Assembly (NCBI GenBank): GCA_004802705.1 | Contig: SGPL01000047.1 | Location: 1-64,000, forward strand | DNA from: Bondarzewia mesenterica | Taxonomy: Eukaryota; Basidiomycota; Agaricomycetes; Russulales; Bondarzewiaceae | Direction of reading: 5' to 3' | Length of the DNA stretch: 64,000 nucleotides | Translations under genes and position numbers: made by a program | The notes under the pieces: model-generated | The model's input: only the letters and a program-made list of their open reading frames with translations | Told to the model about the DNA's origin: nothing | The model's database searches: none | In this document: positions 33,457 through 47,014 of the stretch, piece after piece | How positions within the stretch are numbered: position 1 is the first letter of the stretch | Layout of the letters: each line of letters opens with the position of its first letter

Positions 33457-36160
33457 TCAACACTCCTCTTCCTCCTCCCACACGATCCGCCACCCCCACC
33501 TCAACGCGCTCTCCGCATTCCCCCGCAAATGCACGTCGAACCCAACGCCAACGAGTCTCTCGTTCCCAGCGCCCATCGCGTCGGGCCTCAACACGACCGC
33601 ATCGACGCCCTCCCATACCTCCGGCGCGTCGTGCCCCCGCAGTCGGTTCGCGAGCGCGCGAAGGCGGAGCGCGGCGGGGTTTGCGATCGGACGGACGCGC
33701 CACGCCGGTTGGAGCGTGTACGGGTCCGTAGGATACGGCGTGGCTAAGAACGGGTCGGATGGGTCTGCGGAAGGGAAGTGGGAGAGTGAATTCGATCGCG
33801 GAGGGGATGGCGACGACGATGGGGAGTGCGAGCTTGATCGTGGATTTGTGCGAGACGTGAACGGGATCAAGGAAAAGAGCGGGTACGGCGTCGCTGGTTT
33901 GGCCGGTCCAGGACTCTCCACTGACCGCGCGCCCCGACCGCCCACGAACGCGCGCACATCCTCCTTCGCGGCTCGATACCCCTCCTCCTTCTTCACCCGT
34001 TCCATCTTCTTTTGCACCACTTCAACAGCATCTCGCCTTGTCATAATCAACCCCCCTGACCCCAACATTCATCACCGAGGCCGCGACGTACACCTGCTGT
34101 GCCCTCGCGGCCATATTCAACACCCCCCGCACCGATCGACTCAACCGCATCCCAAGCGTCACCGCGCGCCCAGCGCCCATGCGCTGACGTTCCAGCGCCT
34201 CCTGACGCGCCTCAGTCGCGCGGGCCGGCGGCACGGCGTACGGCGAGGGACCGAGGGCGAGCGGACTGTCCCACAGGTCCACGGCGATGAAACACTGGCC
34301 TTTCCTACACGAGTGCCTCAACGGCACCTCCTCCGGCACCTCCTTCCCACCCGCGGATGCAGACTCCGTCGCGGGGCGCTTCGATCGCCAGCCCACGCTG
34401 AGCATGGTCACGGGCGAAGAGGCCGGGGTCGTGCTCGCCGTCGATGCCGACTTTCTCGACCCAAAGGAGAACCAGGATGACGGGCGAGACGTCGACGCCG
34501 AGGAAGAAGATGACGTGAAGTAGCCCGGGAGGTCGGCGGGCGAGAACGGCACGCCCGTCACCGCGCATGCTTTGCACGCGCCGATGAGCAGCTGCGGGTG
34601 GACCCCGTGCTCGCCTTCGTGCAGACGGCCCTTTCCCTTGGCATGCCAGCGCTCCTCGCGTTCCCATTTCACGGTTTCCAGCAGCGCAGCGATGAGGTCG
34701 CGTTTTCTGCGCTCCCGCTTCTGGTCGTCGAGGCTCACGCTGCGGTCCCGATCGCGTCGCACGGTGGCGGTGCGCGCGCTCGAGCTCAGGTTCTCGGACT
34801 CGGCTTCGGTAAGGGGGAAGAGGTAACCGTGCATGCTCGCGAGCACTTCTTTGAACGTGACGACGCGGCTGGGAGGGACCGGGTCAGAAGAGGAGGGTGT
34901 GAGGAGAGTCGCCAGTGCGCGACGGGTCTTGGGAGAGCCGGAGAGTTGCGCGGGCGAAGAGTTGGAGAGAGGGAAGGCGTAAGTAAAGGGCTCGTACGCT
35001 TTGGGAGGCATTGGGGAGTGTCTCGAGTAGCCGAGAGCCTGTGGTAGCGGTGTGGGAGCAAATGCCCCGCGCGAACGATAGGCCAACGGCTGCGAGGACT
35101 GCTGTCTCCCCTTCTCCCTCTCTCTCTCCTTCGCCTCCCGCTCCTCCTCTATCTTGACCTTTGCTTTCAGCGCATTGACCATCTGAGCTCTGTGGCGCGC
35201 ACGCGTATTCTCCCAGATTTTCTCGCACTTGATGAGCCGCTCCCTCCGGTTTTGCTCCCGCACCGCTTGCTTCTCCCGTTCCATGGCCTCCGAAAGAAGC
35301 CGTTCGTCCTGCGGTTCGAGCTTGAGTGGTGGGGGGTCGAACACGCGGGCGACCTCGTCATCGGTGAGTGCCGCGACGCGGGGGTCGGAGGGGGACGCGG
35401 TGATACCTTGGAGTTTGAGGTAGAGCACGCGAGCACGGGTGTAGTCTTCGAGGGCGTACGCGTCTTGGATGTCATCTTCGAGGGTGCGAGGACGGTCGGG
35501 GAGATAGCACTCGTCTGATGGGGTGAGGGGTTCGATGGGTGTGGGCACGGGGGAGGGGGAAGAAGCGCCGGAGTAAATCATCATGGGGGAAGGGGAACGT
35601 TGTACGGGAGGGATTGGAACAGGGTGGGGGAGGCGCTCCGGCTGACGGGACGGGCCCTCTCGCTTGTCGAGGGCCAATTGTTTCTCGAGAATTATGGGTG
35701 GCTTCGGCCGAAAGGTACGTTTCGGGGCGGGGATGGGCAGATGTTGTGGTGGCATTTGGAGAGGCCGTTGTGGATGAGGTTGTTGCTGAGGGTGTGGCTG
35801 CGGCTGGGGTTGGTGTTGTCGGTGGTGTTTTCGGAGGTGTTGTTCTTGCTGCTGCTGTTGCCTCAAGATCTGAATCCTTCTTGTGTTGCGGACGCGCTCC
35901 TCGGAAGCGAGGCGGGCGATGGCTACGGGGGAGACCTCGATTGAGCGGCCTCGGTCGTACATGGGGAAGAAAGGTTCATCAAGTCGCAGTTCGCGACGGC
36001 TGTAATGACGCGACACGGGGTCAGCGAAGAACAAAGGATGTGAGATTATAAAGTACCTGTAGTACGAAGGAGAGGCGAGAATGGTGGATGATTGAGAAGA
36101 AGGGACGAGGAGGTGATTGGGTACGGAGGCAGGGAGAGGAATAAGGGAGGGGTGTTGTGG
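33457..36160 (-). CDS. Large low-complexity hypothetical protein
   Basis: The reading frame runs through about 840 codons in at least three exons: a 5' exon ending at 36057, then 35999-34092, then 34036-33457. The 57-nt intron (36000-36056) joins SPSYYS to RRELRLDEPFF in frame. The 55-nt intron (34037-34091, donor GTACGT) joins ARAQQV to RDAVEVVQKK. Features include a Q/H/P-rich stretch after residue 60, SPSPMMIYSG, a conserved-looking DDIQDAYALEDYTRARVLYL segment, a charged coiled coil (about residues 240-310), FKEVLASMHGYLFPLTEAE, RKRDLIAALLETVKWERE and an Ala-rich C-terminal region ending in Glu-rich EEEEEC. The internal modules look constrained, but I do not recognise the family. The start codon was not found, and an additional upstream exon is likely. 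Confidence 0.65.
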
Positions 36161-39100
36161 GAGGGGGTTGAAAGGGAGTTTGTTGAATGATGTGGCAAGA
36201 TAATATTATGATCAAGCGAGCGGGTCCACATCCAGCTCCCATGTGCCACAAACTCGGCGCCGTATCTTATCCCACCGAGCACTCCGATTTCCCACTGTCG
36301 GCTGCATCCAAACCTGAATATAATAATTGCAGTGAATGCAGTTGCACACGCACCCTACGCACCACCGCCATCGCATCATCACCGCGTTCCATCTCCCGAT
36401 GATCCATGCCAGCCCAGTCCCTGGCCAGCCCAAAGCTCGATCGCCCACCACCGTCTCCCTCGACGCACCGTCACCCGCCCCCACGTTGCCGCCCCATCTG
36501 CACAGACCCGCCTCGTGTCCGCAATCCCCCTTCATCCGCCTCTCCTCCAGTGCCCTCCATCCCTACCGCGTCAACCCCCGCGCCCTTCTTATCTTCTCCC
36601 CATCCTCGTTGCCCAACGCGTGCCCCTTCCTCTCTCCTCCCATTCGTCCACCGCCGCCGTGGACCACTCCTCCCTATCCTTCGCTTCTTTATCAAATACC
36701 ACATCATCGTTCCCGCGCCTAGCATCCGCAGGACAGGCACTTACGACATCCCTCCCGATACATGTGGGTGTTTGATATACCACTCGACGCGGATATCGAT
36801 GACTCACGCCACTCCGACAATCCATTCCAAGCATGGAGCCGCGCCGCGATTCGTGCGATAGAAGCTAATGTGGGTCCCAATAATACGATGAGCTCTAGAC
36901 ACCCGACGTTGCGCACAACCGACCATCCTACTGATAACCCGCACCCTTTGATTTCGAACTTGCCGACCCAGTCCTGCTCAACACCATCGTCTCGTGATCC
37001 GCCCTACATTGATGATGTATGTGTGTCTCGTAGGCGCGGCGCATACGTATACTCCGTCATACACCAAGTAAGTAGCCCAATCGCTCACTCGTACGATTTA
37101 TTTAATACAACTCAACGCGCGTCACCAGGCGTCACCACACGCATATATGCACCTCGGGACGATGAAGCGAGCGCGCACATACACGCGTCGAATGCATACA
37201 AGTGAAGTCACTTGCATCATATTCACGCATGTCTGCGTAGCTCTCACTATCAGGTATCAGTCCGTGCAGGTCGGATATATGCGCCCAGGCCATATTCACC
37301 TGAACCTCCCAAGGCTCTTTCTCATTCTGTAATCTCCAGTGTCTTCGACTGACAAGACTGACAATTCGACATTGGCGCCGCGCCGCCACCGATCGTTCCC
37401 GCCACATCCGCCAGTATTCCATCCGATCAGTCTCCTCTCTCGGGTCTCCCACTACACCAGCGTTCTGCGTAGCACGCAGTCCTTACTAACTGACACATCC
37501 TTCTCATCTCGTCCAGCGGAACAGGAACCGCGGTCTTCGATATGTGTTCCCATTTCCAACGTTCGTCCAAATGGGTTCACCAACATGCGGCGCCGCCCCT
37601 TCCATCCCTTACTCGACTCGGCCCCAAACTCTCTCTTCCCTATCTCTCGCAGACAAAAAAAACTTCCGTGTGGGTGCGGTACAGCATATCCAAATCCCCC
37701 GGATCTTGCGCAACGCGCCAATCAGCGCGCGAGAACGCCAGATATGATGGTGGTGTGCATGTACCGCTTTTATCATGAACAGGAGGGCGTCGACGGATGA
37801 ACAGATGGACGTCGCTTCGCCTCCCGCGCCTGCGCGAACTTGATTATCCTTATACGGACAAGAGCAAGTAACTTACCGTTCTTTTCAGGCCTTCGAGACG
37901 GCGACCAGCGATCATGATCATGATTGGATGGGACGAGAGAGATCTAAACATTGTTCCGTGCATACGATATAACTCGGATTCGCGAACGCGGGCATCCTGT
38001 GAAGTATGTCATTTCGTTGGCTCGTCTCCTTCAGCATGTATTTCGCTCATCCAGCCCCCACACCGCCTCCTCCGCCGGTCACACACCCACACGGCAACTT
38101 GAACGAACCAACCAAGTAAGTAACAGCCGCAATCCTTATCCGCACTGCACCCCTGCCGCATCATCCCATCAAGCCACCATCAAATCAAAAATCAAAATAG
38201 ATCAAAATCCCGTGGGTACGATTCGAGATTAAGTTTTGTTCCAACTCATGATATACATATAAGTACATGTGGACCCACAGGCCACAGGATCGCGGTGACA
38301 CAGCCACAATCCAACCAGTACACCATCCATAGATAGTCACCATGCGACCCGGCGGTTATCAATCGCGTACCATTTGCACTGCGCCCCTGGCCACTTACGG
38401 CCACTCACGCGCGCATACTGTATGCTATGTGAGAGGCCGCCGCCATCATCGTCACGCTCACTCAGCGGTTCAAGGTTCGACGTTCGACGTCGGTGCTAGA
38501 CCCATACGCGGAGACAGCCACCCCGAGGGCGTCGCGACTGATAACTCACCGCAGAGGACACAGGTACCCGTATAGACATATACAATCCGCCGAGCTTGCG
38601 TGCGTGCGCGTCCTAAGGGCAAGCCGCGGCCGTTATTTATTCAAGCTTTAAGCTCCGTGCACACAAGCCCCTTCGTCGGCTTCCAAGTTCCATTGCCACG
38701 TACATACGAACTTACACCTTACACGTGAACGGGCGATGCGTATGTACAGTATGGCGCATATCAAACTCACCCGCTATTATTACACAGTGCAGAGCTTCCT
38801 GTCCGTGTCATCCGTGCGAGGGGTGCTTCCCTCCGCGCGAAAGTTTATGAAAATAACAAATCAGACGAAACGTACGAGTCGGAGGACGAGGCCTGCGGTT
38901 TCAAATGAACATGAACTCCATGGCCGACTCGGAGATGCTCGCACGGTAGGCGAACACGTACTCGAGTACGGGCATGTACTTATTATTGTGGAACGGTGGG
39001 ACGCCTCGCCCGCGCGCATGTTATGCCATCCGTCCATCAATCAAGGAATCAGACAGGCCAACGAGGGGCTTCGCGATACGGTCGCCGTTGACAATACTTG

Positions 39101-40110
39101 GAACACATTACACGCACGCCCACGCCATTATTAGACAGGAACAAGGTTACGAGTAGGAACGGATGTCTCAGCGAAATTAAAGTTAAAATTAAAATAAACA
39201 AGAGCGACAGCCGCGAACGAGATGCCTATGTATGAGCGACGGCGGCAGCAATCGAGAGTCCAGCCCCGTATAAGTATAGCGACCGGGAAGGAGGCAGGGT
39301 CGTTATCAAGGTTTCAGAGTTGCGCGCGCGCGCGCGCATGGGAAGGAAGCCACAGGGCCGGGAGAAGACGAGATGGGGCGATGGAAGACGTGAGAGACGG
39401 GTCGATGCGAGCTGAGTAAAAAATCGAGAAGGTTTGGTTTGNTCCAGGGGGAGACTGGGACGCGTGCTATCGAGTGTTGAGTCTTGGGTGGCCGGATTAT
39501 GCGGGTGTNTATGTATATGNATGCCGAGTGATACAGAGCCAGAGGGCGTGAAGAGAAGGAAAGACGAGGGTGGCGCCCGTCCGTGGAGGTCTAGTGGAGT
39601 GGGNATGGGATCTAGGCNAGGAGGACATCCGAGNTATCGCGGGTATGCAGAGACGAAAGAGCTTGAGGTCGCGCGGGGAATAAACGTTAAACAATTGAGA
39701 ACCTTGGTGATGCTTACAAAGTGAGAAAGTCCTGAGGTNTCCGAAGAATAGTACGATGCGGCCATATCCGAGGGGAAACAGATCCGTATGGAGGAAACGA
39801 GCTAGCTCCGAGACAGGCCTTCATTCCGGATGCAGGTGGGTCATGATTATGAGGTGTCGCTAGGTGTCAAAAGGCGAGATCCAAAAACAAGAACAAGGCN
39901 ACACAAGAACAAGGCTACAGGATCGGCAAAANAGGAAGGGCNAAGAACAAAGTTGGACTGAGACCGAAGAGAGAACATGAAACCTGATCTGACAAAAGNN
40001 TAGNTGTGAATAGACGCACGCGTCCTCTGCGGACCAGTAAATNNAACTCANTCAGCANCTGCGCATGGCTTGATAGCAAATATGAAGAACTACCGACAGC
40101 GGACNGCGGC
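36161..40110. other. Long gene-poor GC-rich stretch with unresolved bases
   Basis: Almost 4 kb without a frame I can support. The Pro/His/Ser-rich frames at 36332-36861 follow from C-rich DNA and show no splice logic. From about 39440 unresolved bases (n) appear, so assembly quality is poor. An alternating CG run lies at about 39325-39337. It may contain the 5' exons or promoter of the gene to the left. Confidence 0.4.
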
Positions 40111-41807
40111 TCATAATTCCANCCCNCTCGAGAACGTGCGCCTGCGCATACGGATGCCTTCCGAGGNATTNTTGCGNACACACCAAGCATCAGTATTAGC
40201 CTCGAAGCGAATGTGGCGGCCGAAAGCGNAGTGAGAGTCTCGCCGCGTGTGAGCCTNTTCCGCTGTAGTTGTCGTCTTAGAAGCCTCCGAGAGCCCGGAA
40301 CCAGAATCAGCACCAGCCACGATANCTTGTAANTGAGACAAACTGAGACCAGCCANGANTTCCGTATCATCACCAGAAGCGGACAGGTTCACAGCATTGT
40401 CAACATGCAAGTGCGGGAAGAGAGATTCCAGTGCGTCAAAAGAGAGGTCGACTGAGATTNGCTCTGGTTCGCATTTTGGCACAGCCGCGGGCGAAAATGA
40501 CGAATTCTGTTGCGGCGAGGCACACGGCAAGAAACGAGAAACCCATCCTTTGAACTCGTTCGTTGGGGGAGCTCCTGGACACGTAGGATGCTGCTGGCCG
40601 TCGACAAGCAACCGCTCAAGATAAACACAACGTTGGTGTTCCATGTAAGACTTGTAGGTGCCAACGTTTTCCTGGATCCCGGTGGCTGGTCCAAGAATAC
40701 CTGCCAGCCAATCGTAGTGCTCTTCCCGCTCGGCCTGATCCAACGGTCCGAAATGCGCCTTCGATTGATTATCATCGGTCGTGAAAACAGGCTGCGATGA
40801 GGCAAGATCAGCTTCAAGAGAAAGTAACGAGGAAATGGATGGGGTGGAAGGTATCGACGAGATTGTAAGGGACGGGCTTGATAACTGGCTTTTCTGTAGT
40901 TCGGCTATGCGCTCCAGGAGCGGCTGAGCACGTAAAGCGTAGTTCGCCTCGTCAATGACACGTTCGATAAGATCGTCTTGAAGCAGAAGACTGCGCGGGA
41001 CGAACTCCGCGTGCTCACCGTCCCAAATTAGTTCATTTATTTCAGGTGTACCAAATGAGTGCTCATGAGCAGCAGGGCTGCATGGCGAGTCAAAGATGGC
41101 AGGTGCAACTGCGGCTGCGAGTGTGGGTGCGGGTGTGGATTTATTGCGGGGAACTTTGCTTTTACGAGGTGCACGAGTCGGCTTCGCCAATATGGCGGCT
41201 GCAGAGGCCGCGGCCGCTCTGCGCCTTTTGGGCTCAGAGAACTTAGGGCTGGGTGGTGCTACGGCTTGTCTAGCAGGTCGCAACCGAGCCTAAGTTACGG
41301 TCAGTACGACTTTCGGTGCATACACGTATATCTGTCCTCACTTCAGGGAAGAAACCTCCAGGTCGTACACCTTTTTTCCTCTTTGAGACACCGCAAGCCT
41401 CTGCTATGGTAAAAGTCGTAGATTTGGCGCCTATCAATGCCGAACTTGACTTGGACATCACGGCGCACACTAAACGGAGGCATCTCGATGTTCCCAGGGA
41501 TAATGTGCTTCTCAAGTTCGGCAACAAGCTCGGGGCCAAGGCGGGCGGCGAGACTCTCGGGGTTGACCCGACGGCGTTGAGGGGGTAGTATAGAAGGATA
41601 GGAAGAAGACGAAGTAACGCCTTGGAGGACAGACGCCGGCTCCTCCGGTGGAGGCGAGCTCGCGCGACGCATGCGCTTGCGATTTGATTGGTTAGTCTCG
41701 CGTGCCGGGGAGTCGTCAATTCTTGAGGTTTCGCCGGGATCCAGTGGCGAAAAAGCGCGTTTTGGTGATTGAGTATGCAGCTTGATATACATCTCAGTGT
41801 TCGCCAT
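40111..41807 (-). CDS. Homeodomain-like DNA-binding protein
   Basis: The start at 41807 gives MANTEMYIKLHTQSPKRAF. Residues about 80-140 hold LGPELVAELEKHIIPG, then PPFSVRRDVQVKFGIDRRQIYDFYHSRGLR, whose last part fits the third helix of a fungal homeodomain-like fold. This type recurs in Agaricomycete proteins as I remember them. The second exon (from about 41292 to 40111) begins after TTAG with an Arg/Ala/Pro-rich basic stretch, then acidic and Ser-rich regions. A nuclear transcription factor is the natural reading. The splice junction is not clean: the best donor (GTGTAC after an A run near 41370) leaves the wrong phase, and several n bases lie in the C-terminal part. An indel in the assembly is likely. 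It is not one of the HD1/HD2 mating-type pair as far as I can see. Confidence 0.6.
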
Positions 41808-42147
41808 GGAAGATGAAAAGAGAGAGAAAGGAAAGAACAGGGATTGCCCTAGAGCGAGTCCCGATTCAGGACCAACTCGAGCAAAGCCAACTGCATGTTG
41901 ATCGCAAGCGCTTACACAAAATCAACACAATCGTACTCAGCGACGGGACGGGACCTCCGACACCTTGTGTACTACGTGAATACAGCACCTTTCAACGTTC
42001 AAAGTTGTCAACTACAACTCTGTAGGACTTTGAGCTCACGTAATTCTCTTAGAGCTGAAAAGGCATCGAAAATTCATGTTGAATTCATGTTCAGATCGTG
42101 AAGACAAAAAAACTAGCGATACATCGTGCATATGTCCCTCACATCGC
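41808..42147. promoter_or_regulatory. Spacer upstream of the homeodomain gene, downstream of Ski2
   Basis: Both flanking genes are on the minus strand, so these 340 bp must hold the 3' end of the Ski2 gene and the promoter of the homeodomain-like gene. I see no distinct motif. Confidence 0.4.
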
Positions 42148-45100
42148 TTAGAAATACAGACTTGCAGCAAAGATAACTGTACAAAGGTTCAGCATACAAA
42201 AATCCACATGAATTGGAAACTCACTGTCTCTCTTGATTTTGATCTGCGCCTCCTCCATTTTCTTCATGAGATCGGCATCGCCAATGACACGAGCGGCGTC
42301 TCGAACCTCTCGGCACGTTTCGTCCAACCGTGTGATAACCCTCACAATTGTCCCCTCGGGCACATCCGTCAATGTAGTAATATGCTGAAATGACTGGGAA
42401 AGCTTTCAGCAGATGATGCATATGAAAGCAAAGAGAGAAGTTCACCATGCCCTGAGCCCACTCATAGACAACTTCCATCAAACCAAACTTCAAACTTGAT
42501 CTGAAATCACCTGCGGAAACTTTGTGCTTATCCTGCACCCTTCCCACTCGGTCCGCAATAGCAAGGATAGCGTCCCTGCCTGTTTCCAGCTTTGGAGATA
42601 TTGACGGTTCGCTGTCGGTCTTCTCCTGAAATACGAAGGACGAGAGAAGGGCTACAACTTCTTCTGGCTCGTATCCTGCGAGTGTGTTCTCTAGGATGAG
42701 TTCGGTGAGAATTAGCTCATTGGCGGAGTTTATCTGATAGATGGCGAGCATCAGCCATTGCAAGACAGGCTAGTGAAGACTAAGTCGAACGCACTTCACA
42801 GGCCACTCGTCCCTTCAATTGAACTGTCAAGTTGTGATCGATGAACTTCAATTCCTTGAGGACCTCGATGCGCTGCTCATAGTCGGGGATAAGTTCCAAG
42901 TTCTGGTCTGATATGGCCACCTTCAAATCTTTGATCTTGGCTCGCAATATTTTCTCCGCATGGGTGACGGTGTACTACACTAGCAGTAAGTGTGCAATTT
43001 GTGAAGTCGAAGCAAAGAAATCAACGCACATGACGATCAAAATCACCGCATAATGTGCAAGCAGCATTTTGCACGCGCTTGAGGGCCTGATTCCTTGACT
43101 GCAGTAGTTCTTGGAAATCGAGCGAACGCATCCTAGCCCAATCCACCTCCGGAATCGATTCCGATGATGACCATTCTCTTGTCAATTCTTCAACAGCGGT
43201 GACAGCCTCATCCATAGCCGAAATTTTATGAGCATTTACAATCCTGTTTGCGTCGACCTAGAAGAGATTTCAGGACAAGCCACTGACAGAAGACAAGTGC
43301 GCAGCAGCACCTTCACTACACGGTTAGTCACTAATGATATACTTGTGATTGGGACAGAGGTAAGCTCATAAGTGCCGTTGTTCACTTGTAATGATTGGGG
43401 CCGGGGTGGCCATAGTGGCGGGACGGCCTGTGAATCAACATCTATAATCCATGTGAGAGCCCGACAGCGATGAAAGAGAGAATCGCGGTACCATGTTTTT
43501 TGTCTTTTGTGTCTTGATCCACCAGGGCCAACACAAAGAAACACTTGACCTTATCTTCTGCTGAAGAAGGCCCTAGCAATACAGCCGCATTCCATCGGAA
43601 GTGCTATGTATTGTCAGTGCAAAAATGTCCCCAAGTGACAGTATCAACTTACTCCGTCCCTCAAAATCACGACTCTGCCCGATGATAGAGATTTTAGGCC
43701 TTGCGGATAATGAGTAGCCATCATCAGAAGTCTCTGGTTGAATTCCACAAGTCTATCTGATGTATCGTAAAAGTCATCAATATCGCCAGAACAGATTCCG
43801 CAGTCTGGTTTCTGGAGTGTCGACAAGGTTTTCTCGCTCTATACGGTGGAATATGTTTGAGAATTAACGTTTCCTACCACTGACGTTTGGAGAACACGCT
43901 ACCTCGATGACTTTTCGTTGTTGATCAGGCAATAGTCTTTGCGACGCGTTCTCCGAGAAGCTGCGTTTGATCATTTCCTCGACTTTGAGAGCCTCGACGC
44001 GGAGCAGGTTGAGAATCATATTGTAAGTCAGGCGGAATTGAGAGTGAAGCTTTCCCGGGTTTCCAAGGATCATAGTATTCAGCGCAGTTTGCTAATAAGG
44101 TGTCATTTTTCAGCACAACAAGTAAAATTGGTTTCACGTTACCTCGGGTAACTCATCGCCAGCAATAATAATGACCGTTCCTGTGGTATCAAGACCTCGG
44201 CGTCCGGCTCTCCCGGCCATCTGGGTATATTCACCAGGCAAAATATCACGGAAAGTGCGTCCATCGTGCTTGCGAATGTTAGAGAAAACGACACATTTTG
44301 CTGGCATGTTGACACCCTGGGGGGGATAATCGGGCATAAGGAATCAGACTATGCAACAAGGAACTCGCAGATGCTTACCATAGCGAAAGTCTCGGTTGCA
44401 AATAGAACCTTGACCAAACCTCGAGCGAATAGAATTTCTACGACCTGAGATACTGTGAGATAATTTTGAAATAGCGGCTGAGCGAGTGCCGACCTCCTTC
44501 ACAATGGGGAGCAATCCCCCATGGTGCACGCCTATGCCTCTTGACAGTAAATCTTTCATTCTGGCGATCTGTGGCAACTTCCGATCCGGCGCTATCGCCT
44601 GACGTCAAGAAATTAGATAACATGGATGCAAAAGAGCCGACCTTTCAACCGAGACATAGCCTTCTCGATCGCAACATGCACTTCGCTCTTCTCGACCGCA
44701 GTGCACAGATCCAAGTTGGATAACGTACCCGCATTCTCCTCACATCGCTTTTTTGAGAGCGTGAACACGACAACGGGTAGCAGAGAGTTCTTACGCAGAT
44801 GTCCAAGCAAATGCACATACAGACTTTTATCGACCTGATGGAACGACCGCGACGAACCGCCTCCACGCGCAACCGGAGCTCCTCTGACTTGTCCGCCTCG
44901 CATGGGTTTGCCACGTCCGCCTCCGCCACGTCCATTGGGAGCGCCGCGCTGACCCCGCGGTGGGGCGGCGCCCCGTGCGCCTACCCTTTGAACAGGCGGC
45001 AGTCCGGCAGCTTCACGCTCCTTGTCCTGTTTTCTCCGAAGTGCTTCGCCTGCGTCTTTATATCTAACAAAGATCTATCATTAACAGGATGAGAAGCCGG

Positions 45101-47014
45101 AAAGTTCTGAAAGGCATACCCGTTTGAGTTGAATTTTCTGTCTGCATCGACAATCTTGTACATATCTCGACCTGCATATAGGTAGTGCTCGAGTGGGACA
45201 GGACGTTTAGCTGTATAGATGACATAGATATCCTTTTTCTTTGTCCGACTGGCAATTTGTCAGAATAGATCGTCAAGTCAAAAGAATAAGAGCGATTACC
45301 CAACCCAGTCAGCGAACTCCTTCGCATTTGGGACAGTGGCAGACAGGAGGATGATGTTGACATGGTCTGGAAGCATGATTATGACTTCTTCCCAGACCAC
45401 GCCTCGCTGGAGCGATTAAAACATCATGACACAGGGCACAATGAGACAGGAAACCTGACATACCTCAACGTCATTCACATAATGCACCTCGTCAAAAATC
45501 ACGAACTCGACGTCGCGGATCAGGTCTGCACCTTTGTAAAGCATACTGCGCAAAATCTCGGTCGTCATAACGAGGCAATTTGCCTCGGCGTTGATCTGCA
45601 CATCACCGGTTAAGATGCCGACTGAGTTTGATGAAAACGTCTGTTTAAAGTCGCGGAACTTCTGATTTGAAAGTGCTTTGATTGGAGACGTATAGATGGC
45701 CCTACAAGTCCCGTCAACAGGTGGTTATTGGAGACCTCTGACGACCCACCTCGTCATGTGCTTTTCTGCGAGAGCGATAGCATACTCTGCAACAACGGTC
45801 TTTCCGGCGGAAGTGTGGGCAGCCACGAATACAGAGTCACCCATTTCGAGGTGATACACGGCCTCTTTTTGGAAGGTGTCCAGTTCGAAAGGATACTATC
45901 CGATCCATGAGTACCGGGAGCGAAACCATTGATTAAAAAGAATGAAGATACTTTATGTGCCATCTCAGGAACTAGTGTATGGAAATTGTTCATTGGCTTA
46001 TTGACATCGATGACATGCGCCCAATCTCGTTTTTGGACTTTCACCTTTCTTACTGGTTTATGTGCAGAAGAGATGGGATTGAGCTGGGACCTCTGGTGAA
46101 ACGATGAATACGCGCCTCGAAGTGAGACTGAAGAATCACTAGCTTACCGACGTTGGAAGTAGATCGTCGATCTCATCCACGTGTCCTTCTGTTCTGATCA
46201 GACTATTGGCCTGTTCTCCGGCTCCAGTGTGGGTCCCATCGGTCTAGTGTAATTAACTGAGTATGCGGAAGAGATGGGACTGTGGAAAATCAAACCTCTT
46301 CCATGGCACCCGTTTCTTTCCTAGACATTTGATCCAGCTCTCCCACAATTGCTTCATCTTGTCCTTGTCCAGGAAGGCGGAGGCCTCGGGAGAATCCTGG
46401 AGGAACGGTTCGAAGACCCTTCGGAGTCGTCTTGTGTTCGTCGCCATTCTCTGTTATCGGAACGAGACTATCAAGTCCACCTGGCCAAAAGGGTACATGC
46501 CCCGATTTCCCTCTGACGAAGTTCTTACTCGGACCCGGCGCGCGATCAATGGAGGTCGAGGTGAGGCCGGTGTGAACGGGGGGGATTGGGTATCTATCGT
46601 GGGATATAGAAGTTTGAGTCAATGATGGTAAACCGGAGCTGCATGACATACCTCGGCGTACCCGGTTATGCGACCGTGAAGACCTGTTCTGACGAAAGAC
46701 AAAGTCGTTGGCGGCGCCGCGAGAGGTGAAGTCAGCAACGATGGTATGGATAACTCATGATCCCAGTGTCTGATACACACGTCAAGGTAAGTTCGTAACA
46801 CTTTGTCAAGATGCTAGGGTGTTTACATCTGGTAGTCCGCAAGCCAGTCGTTGGGGAGTCTGTCTTTGGGAAGAAGCAATGTCTCCTCGATTCCTTGGTG
46901 GACTTGCTCGCGAGATGGAAGAGCGTCCAAACCAAGGCTGACGAGTAGTTTACCCGCATTTTCTCGTCGCGGGTCTACAATGTCGTCCATGATTCCATCC
47001 CGAACAAGATTCAT
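42148..47014 (-). CDS. SKI2: Ski2-type DEVH-box RNA helicase (Ski complex)
   Basis: ATP-dependent 3'-5' RNA helicase that feeds mRNA to the cytoplasmic exosome as part of the Ski complex. It has many short introns, so the frame hops between segments. Motifs seen in order are an N-terminal arm beginning [51 protein letters not shown] (Q-motif region); [15 protein letters not shown] (motif I, about 45790-45825); FDEVHYVND (motif II, about 45480-45505); [15 protein letters not shown] (motif III); a basic insertion rich in RGG around 44880-44990; [38 protein letters not shown] (motif VI, about 44189-44226); and the C-terminal DSHCT-type helical domain ending [14 protein letters not shown] after a last intron. 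The start at 47014 follows AACAACACC. The RGG-containing arch and DEVH favour Ski2 over Mtr4. Confidence 0.93.

Noticed and set aside
33716..34480. Plus-strand frame of 254 codons
   Set aside because: It is antisense to two exons of the minus-strand low-complexity protein. The composition (Arg/Pro/His) is typical of a GC-rich shadow.
36332..36861. Overlapping Pro/Ser/His-rich frames of 128-151 codons on the plus strand
   Set aside because: Three frames are open at once because the DNA is C-rich and stop-poor. No motif, no splice logic.
39325..39340. Alternating CG run as a functional Z-DNA site
   Set aside because: The run is short, near unresolved bases and in a gene desert; there is nothing to tie it to function.
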